Shown here: piece by piece, positions 1 to 6,385 of the stretch
Layout of the letters: the number at the start of each line of letters is the position of its first letter
Position numbering within the stretch: position 1 is the stretch's first letter
DNA from: Gammaproteobacteria bacterium
GTDB lineage: Bacteria > Pseudomonadota > Gammaproteobacteria > Pseudomonadales > Pseudohongiellaceae
NCBI GenBank assembly: GCA_002684935.1
Contig: NYWC01000095.1
Location: forward strand, 2,355-14,313
Direction of reading: 5' to 3'
Length of the DNA: 11,959 nucleotides
The notes under the pieces: generated by a model
The model's database searches: none
Told to the model about the DNA's origin: nothing
Seen by the model: the letters and a program-made list of their open reading frames with translations, nothing else
Made by a program: the position numbers and the translations under genes

Positions 1-929
1 AAGGTTTCAATTTTCAGTATTTTATAAGAAGGCCTGCGTTTTACCTCCTCATATATTTTTCCTATGTAAATGCCAATTATTCCAATACTAAACATCAAAA
101 CGCTGCCGATAATGAGTACCAGCAATATGACCGTGGTGAATCCGTCAACTGCTTGGCCCAATGCTTTGTCATATAGGGCTACCCCTCCAATCACCAGGCT
201 TATAAAAAAAGTTACTGCTCCCAGGAGAGTAACCAGCTGCAAAGGAAAGGCTGAAAATGAAGTAATTGAGGAAACCGCATATCGGATCAAAGAGAAGAGG
301 CTCCAAGCGCTTTGACGGATTTCCGTCCTAGGAACATCGAAGTATATCTGCTGCGTTGGATAATCCATCCATTTCATTAAGCCACGAAAAAAACGATTAG
401 ATTCTGGTAACGTGCAGAACGCGTCCACGGCTGTTTTGTCTAGCAGCTTGAAATCTGTGCTATTTTTGATATTCAGCTCGGTAAAAAAGCTAAAGAGATT
501 ATAAAAAAACTTCGCGAGAAAAGTTGAAGTTACTCTTTCCGAACCGCGGTAGTTCTTTATTCCTTCAACTACCATAGCACCACTCTGCCATGCTTCGATC
601 ATACTTGGCACCAATTCTGGAGGATGCTCTAAATCTGCATCTAGAACGATCGCGGCATCATATTCTCTAGAACGAGTCAGTCCAGCGTGAATCGCAGCTT
701 CTTTACCAAAATTTCGAGTAAAACAAACAACCTGTACTTGCAGGGATTCTTGCTGATTATGGTATTCGCCAATTGATCTTAATGTTCCATCGCTCGAACC
801 ATCATCAACAATGATCAATTCAAAAGCTATATCATATGTCTTTCTCGATTGGCTTTCTAAAGCATTGAGGCATTGCCGTATAGTAGATTCGCCATTAAAA
901 ACCGGTATTACAATTCCAATCGACTTCAC
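1..929 (-). CDS. GT2 polyprenyl-phosphate glycosyltransferase, GtrB/DPM1-like (3' end off window)
   Basis: Family 2 glycosyltransferase expected to move a sugar from a nucleotide donor to undecaprenyl phosphate on the cytoplasmic face of the inner membrane. Seen in the translation: N-terminal GIVIPVFN (about residues 5-12), IIVDDGSSDG (39-48), the NFGKE segment (73-77) and the DxD-type metal/nucleotide motif DAD (97-99, in LDADLEHPPEL), which are GT2 hallmarks. A QSAWSLFSL segment leads into two C-terminal membrane helices (about 235-258 and 270-297), then a basic tail (KRRPSYKI), as in GtrB/DPM1-type enzymes. The frame is open without interruption from a GTG at 927-929 to the window edge; about 309 residues are visible, so only a few C-terminal residues are likely missing. 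The start is GTG, preceded by GGAGGAGG in the end of the upstream gene. It overlaps that gene's stop as GTGA, implying translational coupling. The sugar and the glycan are unknown. Confidence 0.9.
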   Translation of the reverse strand, partial: MKSIGIVIPVFNGESTIRQCLNALESQSRKTYDIAFELIIVDDGSSDGTLRSIGEYHNQQESLQVQVVCFTRNFGKEAAIHAGLTRSREYDAAIVLDADLEHPPELVPSMIEAWQSGAMVVEGIKNYRGSERVTSTFLAKFFYNLFSFFTELNIKNSTDFKLLDKTAVDAFCTLPESNRFFRGLMKWMDYPTQQIYFDVPRTEIRQSAWSLFSLIRYAVSSITSFSAFPLQLVTLLGAVTFFISLVIGGVALYDKALGQAVDGFTTVILLVLIIGSVLMFSIGIIGIYIGKIYEEVKRRPSYKILKIET

Positions 930-2638
930 AGTGATGGCCTCCTCCAGACTTTTTCTTCAGCGCTTTCAACAATGGTTTCTATCGTGGAATGAGTAGTCCA
1001 TCCCGCTGGCGAAGTATACCGTAGAATGAAATTTGAATTCAGGTCGAGCCTGACTCTTTGGCTCCCTGTTTTGGGGACTTCGGTAATTCCTAGTGTGTCT
1101 GAAATTATATGATACGTTCCGTCTTCATATGGGCCGAAAGACCAAGCGAAGATGTTATTTTGATATGTGTAGCTAAGTGTCAAGGGAGCATCTACCCTCT
1201 CTCTCTGGCGCCATTCTTCTAGCAAAGTATTGATATGTATCTTCGAAGGTTTCATGCACCGACAAATTTCATTGTACTCCACAAGGGTTATTCGAGGATT
1301 AACATACTCAGGGGCTAAGAATGCGGGGTCTACTATTACTAAAGGTGCCGGCTGATCAGGTTTGACTCGCTGCCTTAGGATGCCCAAATCAGTCACGTAC
1401 CATAGTGAGGAAGAAATCAATTTTGATGGAAGGTATCCGGTTGAAGCATCTTGGCCCCATATATAACGGCCTACAACATCAAACTGTTCGGCCGTTGCTC
1501 CAACGACACGTCTAGTTTGAATTGACGATAATGCCGATGAGCCAGCTATTGCGAGAATTGCGATTACTGCTGGTCCGCGCAGGAGCGAGGATTGGTAGGT
1601 TTTCAACTTGGAGAGATCGCTATATACGAAAACTCCACAAGAAGCTGAAAAAACTAACCACGGAAGCAGTAAATAGCGGTCCGCGATAGAAATCCCAGGA
1701 AATTTTACGAGAGGTGCGAGTGGCGCAAAAATAGAAAATAATATTATGATGAGGAAAACTAAAGAGGAAGGGCTGCGGTAAATGAAAATCGAAATAAAGT
1801 ATAGATAGGCTACAGTCACAAATATCCAAGACTCGCTAAATAACAGGTTGGGAAAATTTGAAAAACTCAGCAGAACCTCTATAAGATCTATTTGAGAGAA
1901 GAAGTCACTATTATCTGAGTAGCCGCCAGAAAGTGAGCCAAGCATTCTTGTGCGCCAGAAAATATAAACGAGTGCAATTAAAACGTGCGGGATTAAAGAC
2001 CTGCTGCGTACTCGAATATTTTTTTCAGGAAAGAACAGAAGTATCAAGAATAAGGGGAAAAATACTTCTTTTGAAAGGGTGGCTAATAGGTAAAACCCCG
2101 CGCTTATCAGTTGCCATGTTCTTGATTTGTGTCGAAGATGAACTATGAAAAAGAAGAACGAGGTGAGGCAAAAAAATAGGCCCTCAACGTAGTGGCGAGT
2201 CATTAATTGCTGAGCGACAAGTAAAGCTGGCGTACCAATTATGAATAGCAGTGAGCTGGAAATTGCGTATACGGGAGGCAGCCAGAGAGCTAGCAGGGCA
2301 TTAAGAATAACTGCTGAAGCTCCAATTGCAATAATTTGATGAAGATAAAAAAGATGTGGTTGCAGGCCGAATAGGACTAAATCGATCTTATAAGATAAGG
2401 TTAGCCATGGGGTGAAATTCGAGGGAGATATATCTTGCCATGCAGCAGGGTTAAAAAAGTCTTGCCATATAGCATAACCGGTAATATGGGTAAGAAAGGC
2501 TGGATCATCCCATCGCCAAAACCCTTCCATTGCTGACAGATTCAATAGAATTGAGATGCAGAAGAGTAGCAGGCTAGCTTGAATCAGCTTCAATCTAGAG
2601 TAAGAAATTTCGTGTAGTAGACTTTTTCTCATTCCCAT
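926..2638 (-). CDS. Multi-pass membrane glycosyltransferase-like protein (GT-C fold type)
   Basis: A 570-aa integral membrane protein. The N-terminal two thirds is almost all hydrophobic helices; the last 170 or so residues are a soluble, probably periplasmic, domain. A first-loop acidic pair (RWDDPAF, shortly after the first helix) and a cytoplasmic-side LSKEVFFP segment are typical of GT-C enzymes such as PMT/ArnT-like and O-antigen glucosyl transferases. These use polyprenyl-phosphate sugars made by GT2 partners like the next gene, with which it overlaps by 4 bp. I chose ATG 2636-2638, with a second ATG two codons later, because the first helix then follows a short basic tail. An in-frame TTG at 2732-2734 would add 32 residues; neither has a strong ribosome-binding site. 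No specific family or substrate is recognised, so the enzyme class is inference from topology and neighbour. Confidence 0.82.
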   Translation of the reverse strand: MGMRKSLLHEISYSRLKLIQASLLLFCISILLNLSAMEGFWRWDDPAFLTHITGYAIWQDFFNPAAWQDISPSNFTPWLTLSYKIDLVLFGLQPHLFYLHQIIAIGASAVILNALLALWLPPVYAISSSLLFIIGTPALLVAQQLMTRHYVEGLFFCLTSFFFFIVHLRHKSRTWQLISAGFYLLATLSKEVFFPLFLILLFFPEKNIRVRSRSLIPHVLIALVYIFWRTRMLGSLSGGYSDNSDFFSQIDLIEVLLSFSNFPNLLFSESWIFVTVAYLYFISIFIYRSPSSLVFLIIILFSIFAPLAPLVKFPGISIADRYLLLPWLVFSASCGVFVYSDLSKLKTYQSSLLRGPAVIAILAIAGSSALSSIQTRRVVGATAEQFDVVGRYIWGQDASTGYLPSKLISSSLWYVTDLGILRQRVKPDQPAPLVIVDPAFLAPEYVNPRITLVEYNEICRCMKPSKIHINTLLEEWRQRERVDAPLTLSYTYQNNIFAWSFGPYEDGTYHIISDTLGITEVPKTGSQRVRLDLNSNFILRYTSPAGWTTHSTIETIVESAEEKVWRRPSL

Positions 2639-2786
2639 TTTACGCGTTGTTGACGCCAGGATCTTCACAGTTTTAGGACGGCTCCCATTAAGTGGCAGTT
2701 TGAGACCCAGACTCCTTAAGTATTCCGATCTCAACCGTTATTTAAATTGACCTCGGTATTTCCATGAGATTTGTGACAGCTTTACT

Positions 2787-2936
2787 TAGTTGGCGGGTTC
2801 ACCTGGATTCGAACCGTGGACCGGCGGGTTATGGGCCCCCGCAGACGATCAACCACAACTCATCACAATAGGTTGCGTCGCGAAAAGTAAGGTATCACTG
2901 CCGCATTTCTATTACCACATGTTGTCTTTAGTTGTG
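2787..2936 (-). repeat. Left copy of tRNA-like att-type repeat
   Basis: Read on the minus strand, positions from about 2862 down to 2791 resemble the 3' half of a CAT-anticodon tRNA: CCCATAACCC anticodon region, GGTTCGAATCC T-loop and a terminal CCCGCCA. It is not a working tRNA. The T-stem does not pair (CACGG against CCAGG), the base before the anticodon is C rather than U, and no 5' acceptor strand matching the 3' end is present. The same arrangement recurs at 11784-11933 with an offset of exactly 8,997 bp: 36 of 50 ungapped matches over 2787-2836. On the plus strand, two GTTGT motifs (2921-2925, 2931-2935) match those of the right copy in position and in 13 of 15 bases. Likely an integrase attachment site or element boundary derived from a tRNA gene. 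Confidence 0.7.
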
Positions 2937-3073
2937 GCGTAAAGCGCCGCAGTGGTCCAAATATTTCCTCTCCCCAAAAAACGAATCACAGTGTCGCAGA
3001 CCACACCCGCTGGAGTAACCGCTGAACTCAGATAGGTTCCATACGGCGCGTATTCATAATAGTCTCCTTTCAC
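2912..3073 (-). CDS. Possible small ORF, 53 aa, unknown
   Basis: A GTG-started frame giving a 53-residue peptide, ending inside the left tRNA-like repeat. It has a tyrosine-rich N-terminus (DYYEYAPYGTY) and a central hydrophobic stretch. The GTG has no convincing ribosome-binding site. A much better one (AAAGGAG) sits 6 bases before an ATG in another frame (around 3056), but that frame closes after only nine codons. The arrangement could be a frame-shifted remnant of a small gene or chance. No family recognised. Confidence 0.2.
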   Translation of the reverse strand: MKGDYYEYAPYGTYLSSAVTPAGVVCDTVIRFLGRGNIWTTAALYATTKDNMW

Positions 3074-3102
3074 TACCAAAAATTAAACCGGAGGGTGAGT
3101 AG

Positions 3103-3555
3103 ATGTCGATAGGAGAATTAGCTCAGCTTATAGCTGCCATAGGAGTGATACTTTCGATGCTTACAGTAGCTAAGCAGATAAGTGACAATACCAAACAAGC
3201 GAAGCTGATAAATTGGGGAGTTTTGTCCGAAAGATACATGTCAGTTTACAGGCAAGCAGGTGACCTTAATCTTGCTGATGTGATTGTGAGGGGGCATAGA
3301 GACTTCGAATCATTAAACGGGGCTGAGCAACTTGCTTTCGGACATTTTCTTGAAAATATATGTATCGCCAATGAGGGCGCACTTGTAATGGCGAATAGCG
3401 TATCAAGAGGAAAAGAAGGTATGATCTCTTTATTTGAGCGACATGTAAGATGGCATCTCGGTACCAAAGGTGGCGGTGCATGGTTTGAGAGATTTCAGCA
3501 AGAGCGAGGGTTTCCTGATGACCTAACACGGTCGATTCATAAGGCAATTTCGTGA
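3103..3555 (+). CDS. Membrane-anchored hypothetical protein, 150 aa
   Basis: Unknown function. The first 25 or so residues form one hydrophobic helix (ELAQLIAAIGVILSMLTVA), followed by KQISDNTKQAKL and a polar, helix-rich remainder of about 115 residues with a conserved-looking GHFLENI segment near the middle. This N-terminal helix followed by Q-I-x-x-N-T-x-x-A is the layout of a widespread proteobacterial family of small membrane-anchored proteins without assigned role. The start is secure: GGAGGG at 3091-3096 lies 7 bases upstream of ATG 3103. It stands alone; the next sequence downstream (from 3659) is a broken gene with a comparable N-terminal segment, so two related genes may once have sat side by side. 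Confidence 0.8.
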   Translation: MSIGELAQLIAAIGVILSMLTVAKQISDNTKQAKLINWGVLSERYMSVYRQAGDLNLADVIVRGHRDFESLNGAEQLAFGHFLENICIANEGALVMANSVSRGKEGMISLFERHVRWHLGTKGGGAWFERFQQERGFPDDLTRSIHKAIS

Positions 3556-3658
3556 AGTACTAGATGCGGTAATTTTCACTCAATGGGCTTTTTCGGTTAC
3601 GGCGTCTAACAAAGTAATAGTGAGATAAATTTCTGAATAGTGAAGAAATTAGAAGGTC

Positions 3659-4120
3659 AACGACCTTATACAAGTTGCTGGAATGTTTGGAATCATACGC
3701 TCCCTTATCTTTGTGGGCCTTCAAATGAAACAAACGCAGACAATAGCGCTTGGGGGAGCAGATACAGGCTAGAAGTCAAATACTCTTAGATGGCTAGCTT
3801 GTTGTGCTGGGCGACGAACATATTGGCAGAAGATTAGCAGCTGAATCTAATGTTGCAGTCATTAATCCAGAAAAATGTCAGAGTAAGTGATAGCAGTATG
3901 GCGCCAAATAATTTCCGTGAGAGGCGTGACCATACAAAATCCATTTCAGTAGTACCGATTAGTAATTTTATCAGAGGATGTATGGCAGCAAGCGGATCTA
4001 AGAATTACGCTGCACTGTGAAAACTGTCACATTCGGCCTATTTGGTCGGCTCTGGTTATTCCAAAATTTCCAGATTACCTCAATAGTTTCCCAGAAAACT
4101 GTCTCCCAAATTTTGATTAA
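3659..4120 (+). pseudogene. Broken membrane-anchored protein gene resembling the 150-aa family
   Basis: No long open frame, yet three frames give coherent protein. Frame from 3659: NDLIQVAGMFGIIRSLIFVG then LQMKQTQTIALG, the usual hydrophobic N-terminus plus QxxQT. The frame breaks at a run of five G (3752-3756); removing one G restores GEQIQARSQILLDG. An in-frame TAG follows at 3795-3797, probably from CAG. After it LVVLGDEHIGRRLAAE and SNVAVINPEK are readable, then a TGA. The C-terminal part returns from about 3985 as LSEDVWQQADLRITLHCENC, then HIRPIWSALVIPKFPDYLN, to TAA 4118-4120. A gene of roughly 150 codons with at least two frameshifts and one or more stops is the simplest reading. The function of the intact family is unknown to me. 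Confidence 0.7.
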
Positions 4121-4177
4121 GGTTGTGATTCCGGAGCCTCTTTTTATGAATCAATACTAGGAGAAATTTGCTTCAGC

Positions 4178-4559
4178 ATGGTGTCGAAATTAGGTTGACA
4201 ATTATTCTCGAAAACGGAGCAGACATCATCCCCATGTGCACAAGCCGATCATTGCTGCTGGAAGTAGGCTATCAGGGGCTATCGATAAGGCTGCAGGGCC
4301 ACAGCTTGAGGCCGCATCCAGAGGATTAGGGCCAGTAAGCCCCAGTGAATCCGTTTTCACTCCGGCGTGTAATATCAATGCGCAATTTATTGTCCAAACC
4401 GTGTGCCCAGGTACTTAGGCGGGTTCTGAGAGGAGAAATGCCTTTTGGTGGGCGCTTACCGAAGCGCCTTTAGTATGTGCCGAAAAACTATCAGTATTTA
4501 TGCCTTCTTGCCTTTACGACCTGGGAAAGGCAAAGTACATAGTTATGATGTTTTGGTAA
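4178..4559 (+). pseudogene. Decayed macro-domain (ADP-ribose-binding) gene
   Basis: The readable core, 4236-4418, contains LSGAIDKAAGPQLEAASRGL then ITPA-like FTPACNINAQFIVQTVCPG. This matches the macro-domain pattern of a GAIHxAAGxxL helix followed by TxxxNLxxxxVIHTVGP. Upstream, in another frame from ATG 4178, are TIILENG-like residues corresponding to the first strand. Downstream, after a shift near 4408 that would restore PRYLGG, comes ERRNAFWWALTEAPLVCAEK, matching the next helix (normally Y-x-x-x-L-x-x-A). Stops and frame changes split it at least three times, and the rest of the domain after about 4559 is missing. Macro domains bind or remove ADP-ribose; this copy cannot be functional as it stands. 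Confidence 0.65.
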
Positions 4560-4584
4560 TTTCTAAGGTTTAAACTTCGTAAAA

Positions 4585-5490
4585 ATGCTCATATCTCCAG
4601 AAAATCCTGTTGCAACCTATAATTCAACACAGCTTTCTAATATTGAAAATGTAGCAATACGGCTTTCGTCAGATGCCGTAAAGGGACTGGGTTTATCGGA
4701 AGGTCAGGTTGTGCTAGGCACTGTATCCGAAGACGGCAAATCAGTTACACTCAGCACCGAAACCGGCCCGGCCAATATACTGGGTAGTTTCGAACGAGTC
4801 TCAGGGGAGGATGTGAATGTCAGGGTCGGGTCAGCAGAGATCCCTGACGACACAGAGCCAGAGCAAACAGGCCAAATTCAAGGGCAAAGGCCTACAAGGC
4901 AGTCTCAGCTGGACAAGGTATTCGAGGGAGCATCTCAAAGGATAGATAAAAGTCTCGAAGTTGAAAAACTTTTAACCGATTTAAAGACAGCGGTGGAAAA
5001 TGGAGAGTCATCAGTCTTCGGTGAGATCGAATTTTTTGAAGGTTTGCCTTCCGCCGCAGTTAACTTCCAGAGGGAAGGGGCAGGCACCCCCAGCTCTATC
5101 CTTGAAGCTCCAGAAGCTCGGGTAACTGAGCAAGCCGAGATGGGGGAGTCTGCAATAGACCTCCAGGATGGAGAGATTAACAGCGGGGAGGAAGATTGGC
5201 AGGGCTTTAATCAATTGGTAGGCAGCGATGAGGACTGGGTGGTTGAAGTCGATGCTGAGATAGGAAACCAAGACCACGTTTGGATACAAGGACGGGTTAG
5301 CAATAATCAAGGGCGCTTTAACCTTTGGTTTGATAACCCAGGAACCGCAGCTTACGCAAGACAAAATATTAATGAGGTTGCTCATAAAATCGAAAAGTTC
5401 GGTATATTAGTAGATCATTTAGGGATCTCCCCATTCCCAAGGGATAAAGCGGAAGATCCTCCCAAAAGCACATTTATGGTAGACGTATGA
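4585..5490 (+). CDS. FliK-like (flagellar hook-length control C-terminal type) protein
   Basis: A 301-aa soluble, acidic protein with no membrane segment. The C-terminal part (about 217-287) reads as EVDAEIG, then HVWIQGRVSNNQGRFNLWF and DNPGTAAYARQNINEVAHKI, EKFGI. This resembles the FliK C-terminal domain, where strands with alternating hydrophobics are followed by a helix of the A-x-L-x-x-x-x-x-L-x-x-x-L kind. The N-terminal part (24-64) has NVAIRLSSDAVKGLGLSEGQ, a small strand-rich segment; the middle (80-210) is low-complexity and rich in E, Q and S, as in FliK linkers. The ATG at 4585 is the only good start after an in-frame TAA; its ribosome-binding site is weak (AAGG at 4565-4568). 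No other flagellar gene is near, so it is an orphan and its role is uncertain. Confidence 0.75.
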   Translation: MLISPENPVATYNSTQLSNIENVAIRLSSDAVKGLGLSEGQVVLGTVSEDGKSVTLSTETGPANILGSFERVSGEDVNVRVGSAEIPDDTEPEQTGQIQGQRPTRQSQLDKVFEGASQRIDKSLEVEKLLTDLKTAVENGESSVFGEIEFFEGLPSAAVNFQREGAGTPSSILEAPEARVTEQAEMGESAIDLQDGEINSGEEDWQGFNQLVGSDEDWVVEVDAEIGNQDHVWIQGRVSNNQGRFNLWFDNPGTAAYARQNINEVAHKIEKFGILVDHLGISPFPRDKAEDPPKSTFMVDV

Positions 5491-5605
5491 GGCTCAGCCC
5501 CATTGGCTATTATTTGTTGGACGAGGTAAAGCGTAGTAGTACGTTAGTTATTGTTTTGTTGATAAGTTACTGTCAATGAACAAGATTTCAACCAGAGGAA
5601 AAGTA

Positions 5606-5947
5606 ATGAAAACATCAATGCCAATAGCAGTATGCGGGAGCTTGCTGTCATTGCTGCTGCTTCTCACTAGTAGCGCGTACGGGCAATTGCCTGAACTGCA
5701 ATCTGGTCAGGAAGAGGTCGTTCTCAAAGTAGAGAATATGACCTGAGCTGGGTGTGTGGTTGCCGTGCGCAACTCACTAAAAAAGCTCGAGGGAATCAAG
5801 TCTGTAGATGTCGATTATGGTGCCGAGGAGGCTATCGTGATTTATTTGCCCGCAGCCATCAACACACAGGCGATGGTGAAGGCGACTACCGACATTGGAT
5901 TTCCCTCTACAGTAACAACTAATGCCGCTATGGAGAGCGGGCTGTAA
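5606..5947 (+). CDS. merP: MerP-like periplasmic metal-binding protein, probable selenoprotein (Sec at TGA 5744-5746)
   Basis: A 113-aa protein if TGA 5744-5746 is read through. It has an N-terminal signal peptide (MKTSMPIAV, then a run of leucines, cleavage near AYG) and a heavy-metal-associated domain (about 38-105) with the expected beta-alpha-beta-beta-alpha-beta character: VVLKVENMT, LEGIKSVDVDYG, TTDIGFPS. The metal motif of MerP is MTCxxC; here it is MT-TGA-AGC, so residue 47 is encoded by TGA and C50 is kept. The frame is uninterrupted on both sides. A hairpin just after the TGA fits a bacterial SECIS, so selenocysteine is the best reading, with a TGC-to-TGA nonsense mutation as the alternative. 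AGAGGA at 5594-5599 is a good ribosome-binding site for ATG 5606. merT follows after 12 bp. In mercury uptake MerP binds Hg(II) in the periplasm and hands it to MerT. Confidence 0.8.
5754..5777 (+). promoter_or_regulatory. Putative bacterial SECIS hairpin for merP
   Basis: Directly downstream of the in-frame TGA (5744-5746), the RNA can form GUUGC (5759-5763) paired with GCAAC (5769-5773), closing a CGUGC loop. A G-U pair (5758/5774) and GUG/CAC (5754-5756/5775-5777) extend the helix, with U5757 bulged. Seventeen bases separate the TGA from the loop, and a G is among the first two loop bases. Both points agree with the described bacterial SECIS rules as I know them (16-37 bases, small loop with an early G). 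A bulged U is also a feature of the E. coli fdhF element recognised by SelB. Confidence 0.55.
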
Positions 5948-5959
5948 TTCGGTAAAGCC

Positions 5960-6331
5960 ATGAGCAAGTCCTTAACAGAAACAGAGCGGGTCCGACCTAG
6001 CTATCTGCTGCTAGTTGGAGTACTAACGTCGGTTGTATCTAGCGCCTGCTGTATTGGTCCATTTTTTTTCTTGGCCACCGGCATAAGTGGTGCCTGGATG
6101 AGCAGAATTATGATGTTAAAATCCTACTATCCTATTTTTGCCGTGACTTCTCTAGCTTGCATTTTTGCAGGCGGGTGGCTGCTCACGCGGCGAAAGACCT
6201 GCGCGAGTGTGTCGGTTCAGCAGTCTATATCTCTTCGAGCACCTATGCCGCTCGTTGCTTTCCTACTGGCGCTGCTTGCGACCATAGTTTTGCTAAGCAG
6301 TGAGCACTGGATCGTGTGGCTCGCCGGATAG
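5960..6331 (+). CDS. merT: MerT-like inner-membrane metal transporter
   Basis: A 123-aa membrane protein with three predicted helices (about 14-36, 56-76 and 95-114). The first holds the vicinal cysteine motif SSACCIGP (C30-C31), diagnostic of MerT; the following GISGAWMSRI and LKSYYPIF segments also match the family. Length is normal. MerT takes Hg(II) from MerP and passes it across the inner membrane, using the helix-1 pair and then cysteines in the cytoplasmic loop. Only one loop cysteine is visible here (C81, in RRKTCASVS), while classical MerT has two, so the hand-over site may differ. It starts 12 bp after the merP stop with a weak ribosome-binding site (GGTAAAG), so the two are almost surely co-transcribed. 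The order merP-merT is the reverse of classical mer operons, and no merA or merR is present in the window. Confidence 0.85.
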   Translation: MSKSLTETERVRPSYLLLVGVLTSVVSSACCIGPFFFLATGISGAWMSRIMMLKSYYPIFAVTSLACIFAGGWLLTRRKTCASVSVQQSISLRAPMPLVAFLLALLATIVLLSSEHWIVWLAG

Positions 6332-6385
6332 TCAAGGCTCGCAGCCCACTTTTTCCAGTAACTATTCAAAGAAAGCATGATCTCC

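Noticed and set aside
70..315. Plus-strand ORF of 81 aa
   Set aside because: It lies opposite the well-supported GT2 glycosyltransferase and has no recognisable content.
2791..2862. Functional tRNA-Met or tRNA-Ile2 gene
   Set aside because: T-stem pairing fails, position 33 is not U and the 5' acceptor strand is missing. Only the 3' half looks like tRNA.
3605..3611. Integron attC site (GTCTAAC looks like the RYYYAAC end)
   Set aside because: No matching GTTRRRY end and no paired inner boxes within the following 150 bases.
5011..5385. Minus-strand ORF of 124 aa
   Set aside because: Shadow of the FliK-like gene; no ribosome-binding site and no recognisable motifs.
5495..5525. Terminator after the FliK-like gene (AGCC...GGCT then T-rich)
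   Set aside because: The stem is only 4 bp and the T-tract is broken, too weak to call.
5756..5947. Separate 63-aa protein starting at GTG 5756
   Set aside because: It is the C-terminal half of merP after the in-frame TGA. The start lies inside the HMA domain, after the metal-binding CxxC, and has no ribosome-binding site of its own.
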